Assembly (NCBI GenBank): GCA_025602905.1
Contig: JAHLKI010000016.1
Coordinates: forward strand, 496,001 to 560,000
Origin: Phlyctochytrium arcticum
Lineage: Eukaryota > Chytridiomycota > Chytridiomycetes > Chytridiales > Chytridiaceae
Length of the DNA stretch: 64,000 nucleotides
Reading direction: 5' to 3'
Made by a program: the position numbers and the translations under genes. Under the pieces are notes generated by a model. It did no database searches and was not told where the DNA came from. It saw only the letters and a program-made list of their open reading frames with translations. This document shows positions 45,649 through 60,342 of this stretch, one piece after another. How positions within the stretch are numbered: position 1 is the first letter of the stretch; each line of letters opens with the position of its first letter.

Positions 45649-48304
45649 ATGGCACCCACACAGAAGAAGGCCATGGCAAAAGCAGCGACCAACAGCAAGT
45701 CAGCAAAAGTCAAGGCAGCCGCACCCGCGAAGAAGCCAGCAAAACTTGTCCAACCCGCCGTAAAGGAGGAAGAAATACAATCTGAGGGAGAGATGGACGT
45801 GGATGAAGCAGAAGAAGCTGAAGAATGGTCAGAGGACGAGGATCAGGAGGACGGGGAAGATTGGGAGGAAATGGAAGACGGGGATGAGGAAGATGAGGGT
45901 GATGAAGAGGATGACGATGAAGAGCCTACCGAGCAGAACGGGGAAGGTCCCACAGAAAAGCCAGCTAGCAAGAAAGTGAAGACGGCAGAGGAAGGTGGGC
46001 AAACAATCTCTGACCGATGAAAACGCAGAATTAATCGTATTAATCTACAACTGTAGAGGAAAAGCAACGATTGGCCCGTGCAGAGCAAAAGAGTCTACAA
46101 ACTGAACGAAAGCTGGCCAAGCCAAATGCGACCATGATTCAAGAAGTCAAGCGTATATGGGAAAAACTTCGGGCAAAGGAAACTGACGCAGCCACGCGGC
46201 ATGCCTTGTTGGATGAGTTACTGGTACACATCAAGGGCAAGGTCAAGCAGGTAAATACTTTTCGGGAGAATCGTTTGTCACAAGAAAACAAAGGCTGACA
46301 TTCGCTTTCTCGGCAGATTTGTCTTAAGCACGATGCGAGTCGGGCTGTTCAAACACTTTTGAAGTACGGCAAAGGCGAGCACCGTCGTGCAGTAACCTCT
46401 GAACTCAAGGGCAACTATGTGGACTTATCTCGGAGTTCATACGGTCGATTTTTGGTCACGAAAGTCATTCAGTATGGCGGTCCCAATGATCGTGCAGACA
46501 TCATCAAGGATTTCCAGGGAAAAATTCGAAAGTTGGTGCGACATCGAGAGGCCGCCACAGTTTTGGAAGAAGTATACCTCAAGGCATCGTCGGCGCAACA
46601 GGATACACTATTGGAGGAGTTTTACGGGCCGGAATACGTTCTTTACAAGGTACTGCAGAAGTTTGTGCATGCTACACGCCGGATTCTGACGTTTTCTTGT
46701 GTGTTCCAGCACGGTGGTGGCAAAAACCTGAATGGGCTGTTTACGGAATTACCAGAAAAGAAGCCTTTCATCGTTAAGCATCTGGGCGGGGTCGTGCACT
46801 CGATTCTCTCCAAAGGCTTCACATCCATTGGTCACTTGTCGGTCGTCCACAAAGCCATATATGACTACATGACCTTTGTGGACCCAAAACAGCTGCCCGA
46901 CTTGATTGAACTGCTTAAAGACCACCTTGTTACAATCTTGCATACCCAGGACGGGGCCCGTGTTGCCCGAAAATGTATCCTTCACGCCGGACCAAAGGAT
47001 CGAAAACTTATTGTCAAATCTCTCAAATCATTCGTAGGCAAAATTGCGCGGGAACAGTATGGTCACTCCGTTTTGTTGGCCTTGTTTGATTGTGTAGACG
47101 ATACGGTTTTGCTGGATAAGGCTATTATTTCCGAGTTGGTCACGTCAGATGCGGTAACAGCAGACTCAACATTCACGGATGTGCTTCGTCATCCCTATGC
47201 CAGCCGAGTGGTGCTGTATTTGCTCTGTGGACGAACCAAACGCTACAATCTTCCTATTGTTTACACAGAGTTGGAAGCGGCTGACGCCATACGAGCGGAG
47301 ACCACCAAGAAGGATGAGGCCTACCGAAGATCACAACTGAAGGCTATCATCAGCCCACCCCTTCTGAAGGAATGCACAGAGCGAGCAGCCGAACTGGTAC
47401 GCGATGTCGACGCTAAAGGAGTAGTTGTTGAGACGGCTCTTTGCGCAGATGGTGAGATTGTTGCAAAATTTGAATTTTGGGAGACTTTGCTTATTTACAC
47501 ATCATCTGTGCTCTGTTAGGTGACCTATCCGCTTTCTATGGAGCACTTGCCCAGCTTGCAGCCGGTGAACTCCCTCCTACATCAGAAGAATCTGATGATG
47601 TCAAGGAAGAGGGCACGGAGGGGTCCTTGAAAATCAAAAAATCTGCCTCAAAGAAGTCTGAGCCATTCCATGCCGTCAAGAGTTTAAAGTCAGCTGCCGA
47701 GGCAGCCAAGCAGGAACGCCATGGAATCGACCTCTCCGAGCATGTCATGATCAATCGCGCCGCTACACGATGTCTAAAGGACATAATCTCCCCTCGTAAA
47801 CCAGGCAACAGGTCAACTGAAGCCGTCGCATCTAAACCCACCCCCTCCTCTGAACCCTCCTCAGCCAAATCACCCACCCCATCACCCGAAGCTCGCAGTC
47901 AAGAATTTGCGGTCCACCTGAGCAAAGTTCTTGCTCCAAATCTATCCTACTGGCTCAACCACTGTGTCAACAACCCACGTACCACAAGCGGCACAGCATT
48001 CATATTCATTGCCATTCTCGAGAATGGTGGCGAAGAAGCGAAAAAAAATTTGCTCGCCAACAAACCCAATGCCGCTGCGCTCAAAAAGCTGAGCAAAACC
48101 GCAGAAAAGGCTCTTGCCAGCAGTCAGGCGGCTGCAGCAGAGGTTAAGAAGGAGAATGGCGCTGCTGAAAACGCGAACGGGAAACGAAAGCGAAAGGGGG
48201 GCCATGCGGCTATTCCCGCAAAGGCCAAGGACACAGCCAAACCCGCGCCGTCATCAACATCTGGAATTCAAATTTTGTTGAAGCTGATACAGGAAAATGC
48301 ATAG
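45649..48304 (+). CDS. PUF6: Puf6/PUM3-like nucleolar Pumilio-repeat protein
   Basis: Exons 45649-45994, 46057-46250, 46317-46649, 46710-47451 and 47520-48304 give 799 residues. A basic then strongly acidic N-terminus (Glu/Asp tract ~55-95) precedes Puf-A type repeats, e.g. HDASRAVQTLLKYG, YGRFLVTKVIQYG, HTQDGARVARKCILHAGPKDRK, YGHSVLLALFDCVDD and HPYASRVVLYLLCG. The CPL-type C-terminal domain and a Lys-rich tail follow. Puf6 takes part in 60S subunit assembly (7S rRNA processing) and, in yeast, represses ASH1 mRNA. The intron at 46650-46709 is 60 bp and in frame, so retention would add 20 residues without a stop. The family alignment favours removal. Confidence 0.92.
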
Positions 48305-48511
48305 ATTAGTCAATCTTATTTATCTCCGCCACTTGTCGTAAATATATTTAATTTTTTCCAGCACTCTACCAAACAAGCCGATGGATGTGAGGATGTGCAC
48401 AAGCGCTAACGACTAAACTACAGCGATTCTAGTGATGAAATACAAAAGTTGTGGAGTGTATCAGATGGGGTAAATAAATAGGTACAGAGTAGCAGTAATT
48501 CTAATTAAAAT

Positions 48512-49424
48512 CTACGCAAAGACGACCGTTTTATTGCCATAAGTCAACACTCGGCGCGCCAAATGCAAGCGAACTGCCCGTCCCAAGACAGTGCGTTCGA
48601 CATCTTTGCCCTTTCGCACCAAATCATCCACAGAATCCCGATGTGAGATACGAACCACCTCCTGCTCAATAATGGGTCCCGCATCCAATTCCGGCGTCGC
48701 AAAGTGAGCTGTGGCTCCAATGATCTTGACACCGCGCGAAAAGGCCTGATGGTACGGCTTTGCGCCCATAAAGGCGGGCAAGAACGAATGATGAATGTTG
48801 AGGGTGTTGGGGAACGCCGCGAGGAAGTCGGATGATAGGATCTGCATGTATTTGGCCATAATGACCAACTCGATCCCGAGTTCTTTCAACAGGGCCAATT
48901 GGGCGGTTTCCACGGCCGGTTTCGTTTCTTTGGTCACCTTGAAGACTTTGAATGGGATGCCGGCCTGCTCGACGGGTGCCCGTAGGGTATCATGGTTGGA
49001 CACAACACAGCCGATTTCAATGTTGCCCAGGTCGCGCCATTGGTGGGTATCGAGCAAATCGAGGAGACAGTGGTCTTGCTTGGAGACAAAGATGGCGATG
49101 CGTTGAGGCTTGTCGGTGAATGAGAGTTGGTGCCGGCCGTTAAAGACTTTGCAGACGTCGGCTACGGCTGTTTCAAGGGATGATCGCTCCAGAGTAAAGT
49201 CGGTCATAGACCACTGCAGGACGGGTTTGTTTAATGTTGTGCAATGAAAACTAATCTTTGAGCGACCCAATATTCACCTTGAGTCGTCCCAAGAAGAGCT
49301 TTTCCTCACGATCCGTATGGAAGTCAACATCCTCCAAGTTTCCGCCGTGCGACAGGACAAAAGATGTCAGAGACGCAACAATACCGGCTTGGTCAGGACA
49401 CACCAGGAGCAGAATGGCCGACAT
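48512..49424 (-). CDS. purU: 10-formyltetrahydrofolate deformylase (PurU)
   Basis: Exons 49424-49278 and 49213-48512 give 282 residues, close to the ~280 of bacterial PurU. An N-terminal ACT domain (SAILLLVCPDQAGIVASLTSFVLSHGGNLEDVDFH) is joined to a formyltransferase-fold domain. Catalytic residues are visible: Asn and His in NIHHSFLPAFMGAKPYHQAF, and Asp in ELDAGPIIEQEV. The enzyme hydrolyses 10-formyl-THF to THF and formate and balances one-carbon pools. The frame is open upstream to 49700, but that extension lacks conserved features and the internal ATG gives the standard N-terminus. A mitochondrial form from the upstream region is possible. Confidence 0.92.
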
Positions 49425-49846
49425 TTCAGATCTGTTTGTTTCTTCCCGTGCAGCTATTCCTCGAGCAGATTCCAGTAGTAACAATCCTACTTCTCCAAAG
49501 TTCAAAATGCCCTTCTCCTCCACACTTTTTTTGCTTATCTGGCAGTATCTGCACGCTTTTTTCCCGGCCTCAAAATTTCTCAGCTGAGTCATGTTCCGAG
49601 CCGGCGGGATTTTGGATTTGAGTTGTGCGCCGTTGTGCATCAGTGGTGGGCGGGTTTCGAAGGTTTCGAACGTTGGGACATTCCATATTTCACCTAGCAA
49701 ACTTATTTATCATACTTGTTTTTACTTTGATTGAATGTATTGCTACAGTCTACGTTGTGTTTGCAACGATGATCATAATCACACATGGCATGTACAATCG
49801 TAAAACAATGTAAGGTACTGTACTGTAGGAGAAAAAATGTCTCTTC

Positions 49847-52146
49847 TTAGACAGTAACCCTTATGTCACGGCGAAACTCGTCTCGAATAGCATTGATTGC
49901 CGACGAGTACGGCATACGAGAAAAGTCCCGATCTCTAATCCCATCGTCAGATTTGTTAATGTAAGAATCTATGCCACCAACTTACCGTCTGTCCCTGAGC
50001 AGGTCGCCAATCTCTGTCTGAAACAAGAACTATCAATCAAATGCAATGTAGTCGCATAGGTACTTAAATGATTACCTGTAGTTCCAGTTTTGATTTTGTG
50101 AGTTCATCAATTTTTTGATGTGCTTTCATCCTGTCACAATCTAATGCGAACATTTACGATTTAGAAACCATTCAGGCAGGGGAATGCCGCTCGGGAAACT
50201 TACCATAAACCTCGCGCACATCGCGCAACTGTCGATTGATTCTGAAAGGAGAAACAAGAGATGAGTCCATCGCGTGGGAAAATAACACCATTGCTGTGCG
50301 GCCCTTTGATTACCTTTGCACGATTTCTTCCATTTCCGTCTCCTTGCGCAGCATCACTTTTCGTAATCTCCCTTCAACCTCACTGGCCTCCCGAAGTGCT
50401 TTCTTAGCGGATAAAATCGCTGCGTCCCGCGCAAGCTTGGATCCTTCAGCCTGTTCCGATCCGATCAGAACACAAAAGTGATTTAAATGTCGAATCATGT
50501 AAGTGAACACCAACCGTTTTGATAACCTCATCCAGGTGCCTCTCTGCAACATTAAGTCGCGCATCCTTTGCTTCCGTATCTATGACATATTTACTGAGCA
50601 GAGCTGCATGAGCTTTCTCCACCGCTCCATGTGCTGCGTGTGCTTGCCGGTATTTTCCCACGAGATGTCTTATTGCAGGAAGTATGCGCGGAGATGGATG
50701 GGTTATGGAAGTAGTCGGAAGTGATAAGCCCGGAATAATTTGCGATTGGCTGTGGAGGTAACTGACGCATTCTTTATGATCCTCGACCGATTCCTCCCAA
50801 TGTCGCTTCCATAACCGAGCATCATCCATCTCACGTTTAAAGCGTCGAAGCGTCTCGACTTCGTCTTCTAGTAGCCGACAACGTTGGGAGAGGACTTTAT
50901 GATCCTGAGATGTTGCCTCCAATTGGGCTGTCAGGTCTTCGAGATGACGGGCGGATTCTGAGGCGGATGAAGTTAGGGAACTAATGGTTTTGTGCTGTGT
51001 TGAAGTCAGTTGAACCAGGGAAGTCAGATTTGGGGTCAGCTTTCTCAAGCGAGCCTGCAGGTATTCCACTACTTGTAAATCAGCCTCAACATGACAAGGC
51101 AGTTGGAGATCGTCGGGAAGTACCTTTGGTAGCGGCGGGTTCTTCCGTCATCATTTTGAAGCGCAATTTCTCCAATTCTGTCAGAAGCTCGCCAACTCGA
51201 ACCGCTTGATCACCGCACTTCCCGCAAGTTCGTAGTTCCAAGTCCTGCCTAGAACACGAGTGCATCAGTGGACAAAGCAGAGGCTACAAGTCAAGGTGAA
51301 GGACCACATCACCCATCACACAACGTACAGTTTCCCTCTATATATATCCACATTTCGTTTTGCTTGATCTCTCTCGCCCTCCAAATCCACCTTTTCCGCT
51401 TCCACTTTTGCAACCTGTTTCTTCATGTCCTCCACCGCCTTCTCCGCAGACGAAAGGTGATCTTCATATGCGCGAAATGTGGGGGTTGCCGAGGTCGTTT
51501 TGTGGGATTGTAGAAGGGCGGAAAGGGAGGAAGGTGGAGGGGGTGGATGCTGGGTTTGGTACCATATAAGCTGCGCGTTCTGTCTGGCCACTGTGTCAGG
51601 AATAACATGTTAGGCTGGCGCCTTCAAGCCAGATACTATAGCTTTTATAACTTGCTCACCCAGATCTCTCAACTCTCGCAGCTCATCGACCCATTTGTCG
51701 TTCATGGCCGGTAAGGCCTGTGAACTTTGGTCGACATTTGTCTGCTTCACCGTCTGCGCCTCGACCTCGCGTTTCTGCACTTCTTTTTTCCTGGGTGTCT
51801 CCTTTTCCTTGACAGCTTTTTTCACAGGGGGATACTCAAAGTTTCGTGAAGGAGGCGGACGATCATTGAACGATGGTAAACTTCTTCCCCCCTCCCCAAA
51901 GACCCCACCGCCGACCCGTCCCATGATCCCCGCTACCGCATCTCCCGGACCCCACCCGCCGTTTTCTTGCACTTTCCTTCGGTCGACAAGATTTACTGGG
52001 ACAAAATCGTTTCTGAACCGCGAGGGAGGTAAAACCAAATCAGCGTCCGCATCCTGTGGTGCAGTGAGAACCGCGTCGGTGATGAAAGGTCGCGCATGGT
52101 CGGGTAACGAGATCGAATGGTGATGAGAGCGCGGAATGGGATCCAT
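49847..52146 (-). CDS. Long coiled-coil protein, unknown
   Basis: Nine exons: 52146-51660, 51590-51329, 51248-51124, 51071-50515, 50450-50314, 50241-50204, 50140-50076, 50017-49986, 49934-49847, giving 596 residues. Residues 1-~150 are Pro/Gly/charged and disordered. From ~150 to the end, long amphipathic heptad helices dominate (e.g. SSAEKAVEDMKKQVAKVEAEKVDLEGERDQ; AILSAKKALREASEVEGRLRKVMLRKETEMEEI). A CGKCG pair near residue ~260 is the only other notable motif. The look is that of a centrosomal or cytoskeletal scaffold, and a basal-body protein would suit a zoosporic fungus, but this is a guess. The donor of intron 4 (GTTGGT) is weak; the remaining junctions are clean and phases agree throughout. 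Confidence 0.75.
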
Positions 52147-52601
52147 ATAGATCAAGCTTCTTTGGCAAAAGTTTCCCAAATCAAAAATATTTTAAAAACT
52201 TTGAATGAACCTTGGCATGCTTACGCATTCGCGTTGTATTCACGCGTTTAGTTCTCTCTGTGATTCCTGCGTAGGAGCTTCGCCAACGTTAATCATTTGG
52301 AGGATCGTGATATTGCCGCACATAACATTAAGTTACCGCGCGATAACTTGCATCTGTCGTAAGGTTTTCCTTTATCAATAGCAAAACACTTGACGCTCGA
52401 GCGTTGAGAACACATTCATATTAGTGCACACACATTTACACACATTATTTATCGAAGGCTGCTGCTTTTGTGATCTTAACATCCACTTTTGTTGAGCATG
52501 ATTAGTTGAAAGGGTTCCCATACGCCTCAGTACATTATACGCAAGAAGAAAAATACAAATGTACAAAATAAGCTTTTCCAACCGCTAGCTATAATAAAAC
52601 T

Positions 52602-55600
52602 TCAAGTACGAATAACAACTGCTAGTACCCATTTGCTCCGCTCCTTGATCGACGCAAGTAGATTTTCATCTGGCACAAACCTTGCCAGTAATTTTTCCGC
52701 TTCTACCCCTGGGGGTAGCAAACTCATCGCGGTCGAAAAGGCTACAGACATGCCTCCGGCATCACGAGAGGAAAGATAATCGAGCATGATGCCCAAATGT
52801 TGTTCATTTGCAGAGTCCCCATCCGCAGCATAAGCAACGCCAACTGCCCATTGTGGTGTCAGTTCGGGGACTAGCTTACGCTCGAGCTCCTGCAATGTGG
52901 GAGGAGATATCTTGAAGCGCTGAGTAAGTTTGATGGCTGTACCGCTTGAGGCGGGAGGAAGGAGGGCAAGGGCTTGCTCGCTACCCGAGAGTAGGTGGAA
53001 GGCAAGAGACGCCTCACGGTTCTTTAGTGATATTATACCAGTGTAACACGGGGCCGGTATTCTTGAAGAAGGTACTCCTGGAGGAGGAGAGTACGCCGTC
53101 ATATCATTTGCAGAGGTGGGTAATGGGACGGGATCAGGCTCGTTTGAAGCGACACTTTCCAAAGGCGTCTCATTTGCGCCGGACTGGTTGTCACCATTCA
53201 CTTTTTCGGTATTTTCCACTGCGTCCGGTATTGCGAGTACCTGAGCCTCTGATGCAGGTGCATCTGTGTCCATGGCTGTCTCAATGATTTCAGACTTCAC
53301 AGCGGGCTTCTCCTCCATTGTCTCGATATCCATAGCCATTCCGCCAATCTCTGCGGAAGTCTCCTCATTCGGCATATCTAGTAAATATTGCGTAAGAATG
53401 GTCGTTATCAGTTGAGATTCAAGTCCGAAACCTTACCTTCGAGTGATTCTGTGCTCGAGATGGTTTGCAAAGCAATTTTAGTCGGCATGACCATGCCTTC
53501 CATGATAACTTCCCCGTCATCCTCGTCTTCGTCGACATGGGCACCAGACGAAGTTTGTTCGTAAAATGTGCGATCAAGCCTAGGGTCAATAAAACAAACT
53601 GCCAGCTCATCCCCAAAACCTCCGATCATCTCATCACTCATTCCTTCCACTGCGCGATGGGCGGATTCAACAGTTTCATATTCCAGGTAAGTTTGCGGCG
53701 CTTTCGTGCCTTGACGGGTCATAACCTGCCGCGTAATCTTGCCATAGCGACTAAAGACGCGGGCAATCTCTTCCTGAGGAATCTCGTTCTCCGTCTCCAC
53801 ACGGATGAACGAAGTACGAATTTCAGCAAGGCCCGTTTCTAACGTATGAGTTTGGCCATTTGAATCAAGTAAATCGATGGATGGCATCTCCTGATGTGCC
53901 CGCACGGCCAATGGACTGTCGAAATATGCCACATATGCAGAGTGGACTGAGTCCTCGGTTCTCACATCACAAAACGCCATGTCGCCATACTGCGCAAGTT
54001 TCTTCTTTAACGCGTCCTCATCTATGTCAAATGTTGCTCCTTGCACGCAGAATGCAAGTCTATGTTTTGAGGTTGCAGCAGTGGCGGTGGTAACATGGTA
54101 TTTCACGATGGGGACAATTCGCAGTACTTCTTGCATGCTGACTTCCTGGCTGACCTCGTCATCATGTATCTCAGATTCTGCTGTGGCCACACCGTATTTC
54201 GAAACTTTGGCACTAAGCGGTGATCCAAAAAACTCTAGATTGTCCAGATCTCGTTGAACAGCATCCGCCTCCCATTGAGAAAGTGGAGTGATAATCGCGA
54301 AACAATCTTCCAAGGACGACAGTTTGAAAAGTAGAATTTCCTTTCGGGTGGGAAATTTGGCGTTCAAGACCTTACGCAAATTTTCGATAATCTCGCGACC
54401 ACTGAGTCGCTGGCTAAAGTTTCCAACAACAACGACAGGAGATTCGGGAGAAACGTTGATTTTGGCCATAGCGTCATGTCCATTACCGATATTGGCATTT
54501 TGCATTGCAGCATGATTTGATGGCGGCAACTGATTTCGACCAGCACTTTGGGCAAACTCGACCCTTACCGGCTCTCGCATTCCAAACAAGAGTTTACCGT
54601 CGAGACCCTCAATGGCATTTTTGGCCGACATTACAGTTTGGAAATTGACGAATGCCATGGCATGTTGAGTGAACTTTCCGGGTATGATACGCAACGACTG
54701 GATCGGGCCAAATACTTCAAAGGCACTGGCTAATTCTGCGCGATCCAGTGCAGGGGGGACCATAGGCAAATATAATGATGCAGACTCTTGGAGCATTCTT
54801 TTCCCTCCCCGGGTGTTTTGTCCATCTGTAGCATCATGCTGCTGTCGTGTGAATGCGGGACTTCCCCGTTCTACTACCTGCGCCGAAGGCATTCCACGCA
54901 AGTCTCCTCCGGATTTGTAGCTTTTACCAGCAAAATCAAGAACTTCTAATGCCACTCTGGGACCCCATAGGTTTCTAGCCTATAAAAGATATAAATCACC
55001 TTTAGTACCCTATCCATCCATCCGCGGAATGCACGCAGAGTGGATTCTGTCCGTATGTTAGCTTACCCTGACATTGTTTTTGGCCAACAAAGCATCGCCT
55101 GCAGTCTTGAATTCTACAATGGCTTGATCATGGTTTGGCTTCTTCCGTACTTCAAGCACAGGACAATGCTTCTCAAATTCGTTCAATATATCTTCCCGAG
55201 TGATGCCATACTTTAAACCTCTGATGTGCACAAATCCTTGCGCCTGAGTTACTTCTTTTGGAGTACCTGAATCATGCAAATCGGCTAAATAAGTACCTGA
55301 AAAACATTGCCACGCAGGTGGACAACCATGGCTGCCGAGACGCCGGTGGAAAAAACAAAGAGAAACAAACCTGGCTTCATACGGTACTCATGCTCATCTG
55401 GCTCAGCTACATTCAAGAACCGGCTGTTCACACGACAAACTATCGGGCGTCCACGCACTAAATTGTCTGAGCCCATACACTTGCTCGCGCCAAGTTTTGT
55501 AGTGTACACAAGGAAGCACGAGGCCTTGCCCCGTTTAACGGGCAGAACCTTGATTTCGGAAATAGGACCATGTCTGTCAAACACTTGACGCAACTCCTGC

Positions 55601-56667
55601 TCAGTGGCATCCGCCGGCAGGTCACCCACCCATAAATGACGGGTTTGTAATGCGACAGTATCAGGCGGAAGAGGAGACCCATGTTGCCTGGGAGGCGACC
55701 GGTGATTGTCACGACCATTGCTACGCGGATCTTGCCGGCTGCTATAGTAGGAATCATCTGAATCACTATCACTTCTATAATCCTTGCGACGGCGACGGCT
55801 CCGCTCGGGGCTGCGACTGCGGTCACGCCGGTTACTATTACGGTCCCGGCTGTCATCTCTGCCATCACGATCACGACGACGATCGCGGTCATCACGACTT
55901 CGTCCATCACGACGATCCTCGTATGAATTTCTATATGAATGATTACTCTGTCCTTGTTGAGGGGCTCCTACTGTGCTCCCGATGGCGGATAAATTTGATT
56001 GCTGTGTATTGGCCATGGGTAGCTGCGTATTTGGAAGACCGAGATTAGCCCCCTGTAAGGCATTAGGTAGCAGCGCTACCAATAATCGGGCAAGCTGTTG
56101 TTGCTGCTGTTGCTGTTGAAGCTGTTGCAACTGCTGTAACTGGGCAAGGTTTTGCATATTTAAGGCTCCCTGGCCTGGAGTAACCTGGGTTGGTAGAGTA
56201 TTCTGCTGTTGTGGTGGAAAACGATTCGCCTGAGAATGTGGGGTTGGTTGAGGATTGAATTGTCCCATTTGAGACGGCGGTTGAGCATTGAACTGTCCCA
56301 ATTGAGACGACGTCTGGGGTGTTTGTGCTTTTGGGATAACGGACGGCTGCTGCTGTTGCTGCTGCAACTGTTGCAGCATCATTTGCAGGGAATTGATCGA
56401 AGGCGCTTGACTTTGGACACCTGCGGGTGCACTACCGCTTAACCCAGTAGCCGCACCTGCGATTGGATTTGCAAACATGTTTAGAGGATTCATTTGCAGG
56501 GACTGAAGTGGATTTGCTTGAGCCCCTCCTAAGAACGGTAGGACATTCTGGAGCATTTGCTGCTGCTGTTGAAAGGTCTGTTGATTGTTTCCTTGCGGAG
56601 GTTGCTGCCCATTGTGACCCTGCCCTTGTCCAGGAGGGCCGTTTCTGTTCCACCCCTGATGGGACAT
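52602..56667 (-). CDS. Spen-like RNA-binding protein (several RRMs plus SPOC-like domain)
   Basis: Exons 56667-55371, 55266-55067, 54979-53437 and 53377-52602 give 1,271 residues. A Gln/Pro/Asn-rich N-terminus with poly-Gln is followed by an Arg/Ser/Asp-rich region (RSRDDRDRRRD...). RRMs follow: RHLWVGDLPADATEQELRQVFDRHGP; GFVHIRGLKYGITREDILNEFEKHCPVLEV; SLYLPMVPPALDRAELASAFEVFGPIQSLRI; and one or two more divergent ones. The last ~260 residues contain ISLKNREASLAFHLLSGSEQALALLPP...KLTQRFKISPPTLQELERKL, which resembles the SPOC domain of Spen/RBM15 proteins. Relatives link RNA targets to repressors or the m6A writer. The frame is open up to 56760; MSHQGWNRNG is taken as start. SPOC assignment is moderately sure. 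Confidence 0.8.
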
Positions 56668-57091
56668 GCTCAAATCCCACACCGTCAGAGCAGCAGTGCG
56701 CGGGCACGCTCGATCGTGAGAAGTCGGTTGCGGAAAGGGTTCGGCGGTTGTAGAAGACAAGGGCCACCAAAAGTTATCGGATCAAAGAATGCTGCTGAAA
56801 CAATCACTGTGTTCTTCAAGAGTTTTTCCCGTGTGTTCTTTGGTGCGTTGTCGTACTTTCCAATCCAGTCAGAGCCAGAGTTAATGAGCCGTAACTCGAG
56901 GCGGAAAACTTGTGAAATCCGACACCATGGCAGATCACGTGATCCTCTGGTTGGAATCTGTGAGATGGCCGATCAGATGGTCGGCAATGTGCAAGAAAAA
57001 TCGTAGAAGATAATCAAAATCTGAAGAAGTGTGTCCTATGAATCTAGAAATATGTAATAAGGCACTATACTAATCCAATGAATGAATATAT

Positions 57092-58915
<1,824 letters not shown>

Positions 58916-60342
58916 GACTAGAAAACTTCAGTCAAGGGAAGTCAAGAAACAGAAAGGGGAAAAAGTAATGATCACTTCTACCGAAGTAGAATATGACTAT
59001 TTGCTTCGATGTAAAGAGCCGAAATCGCAAGAATCGGGATGGCAATTTGCCAAAGCCCCAAAGCTCCTGCTCTACGACTGCGCCACTGTCGTCGGCGCCA
59101 CATCCAAACGTCAGCACGATGGGTGTCTTTTTGCGCAGCACCCTGGGCAAGAAAGCGCGACCTGTCAAAAAGCGCGACCTGTCAAAATGCGAGCATCCAG
59201 GCTGCGGGGAAAGAAAACAACTTCCGCTGTTGAAGAGAACTCTTGTGGCTGTCGATTTGGAGGGAGAGTCTCGCTCAGTCTTATTCGAACTGGACACGAA
59301 AAAGTTGTTGATGGATTGAAACCCTGGGCATCAGCTGCGCAATCAGGCTTGGAGGATGCTTCTGTCGCCAAAGCTAGTGCGTTCTCATTGTAACACTTTT
59401 TCAGTGTACCCGGCCGTTGGTGCCGCTGCTGTGGTACCTTTGCCCGTTTGGTCCACTGGCCTCGGCCTGTCAGTTGCTCGGGCTATTTCACGGGCACTGC
59501 TAGGCCGCATCACCATCAACCCTGGACGGAGGCTTCACACTCGCCCCTTGGGTCTATCAACTGATCAGCTGGGTCACCAAACCTCTTCTCTGAAAGTTTT
59601 GACATCGTCGGGTTGAGCCACCACCGACTACTTCGCACAAGTTCCCAACCAACATATTGACGACTCGCTCTGGACTATCCGAAGAATCTCTAGTTCACCG
59701 CGGCGCAGGGGATCATTTCTAGTGGACAAAGCTGTCCCTTGGGTGCCAGAACTCTGCTGGTGCGCCTTTGAACCTCGAACAGCTACATCACTTGCACATA
59801 TTCCGCATCATTACTGTTTAGTGACACGTCAATGCGTACGAATTCCATCTTCTGTCAGATTTCATTTGCGATTCAGGGACGACATCAGATTTCCACTCAT
59901 TCAACATATATTCTCGGCTGCAACTCTTTATTGAAAAAGCCTACGCGTCGTCGGCACAACTTTCGCAACCCGTACACCACTGACAGAGAGCAGTTCAGGC
60001 GACTAGTACCGATTGGTAGTGGCCTGAGAATCAGTGGGGAGAAGGGAACCTGTGCCCTTCATAATCAGATGCTGCTCGTGGCCGCCACTACCAAGTTCCC
60101 ACAGCTGTCAAGTCATCTCAGGGCCAATCGGGCGAGAACCATTTATCATATTTCCACCAAACCATTTCCATCATATCAGCTGTAACGACTGACAGATCTG
60201 CTTTCATCAGGGGAACAGGAGTTCGACAGAGATATTTGTATTTAAGTCCAATCCTCAAGCACTCCCTCTCCCTTTTCCCTCGACTGAGATCGATTACCGG
60301 CCATTGTCTACGTTGCCTCAAACCCAGTCGCCGCCAAAGTAA
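58916..60342. other. Region without a secure gene; weak frame at 59119-59319
   Basis: About 1.4 kb between divergent genes. The frame 59119-59319 (66 residues, from MGVFLRSTLGKKARP, with a CEHPGCG motif) follows the bidirectional promoter of the kinase gene and may be part of a small gene, but no family is recognised and no spliced extension is convincing. A 16-bp direct repeat (AAAGCGCGACCTGTCA at 59152 and 59169) lies inside it. Confidence 0.3.

Noticed and set aside
53408..54955. The frame beginning MALEVLDF as a separate RRM gene
   Set aside because: Conserved splice sites join it in phase to RRM-containing exons upstream and to the SPOC-like exon downstream, matching one Spen-type gene.
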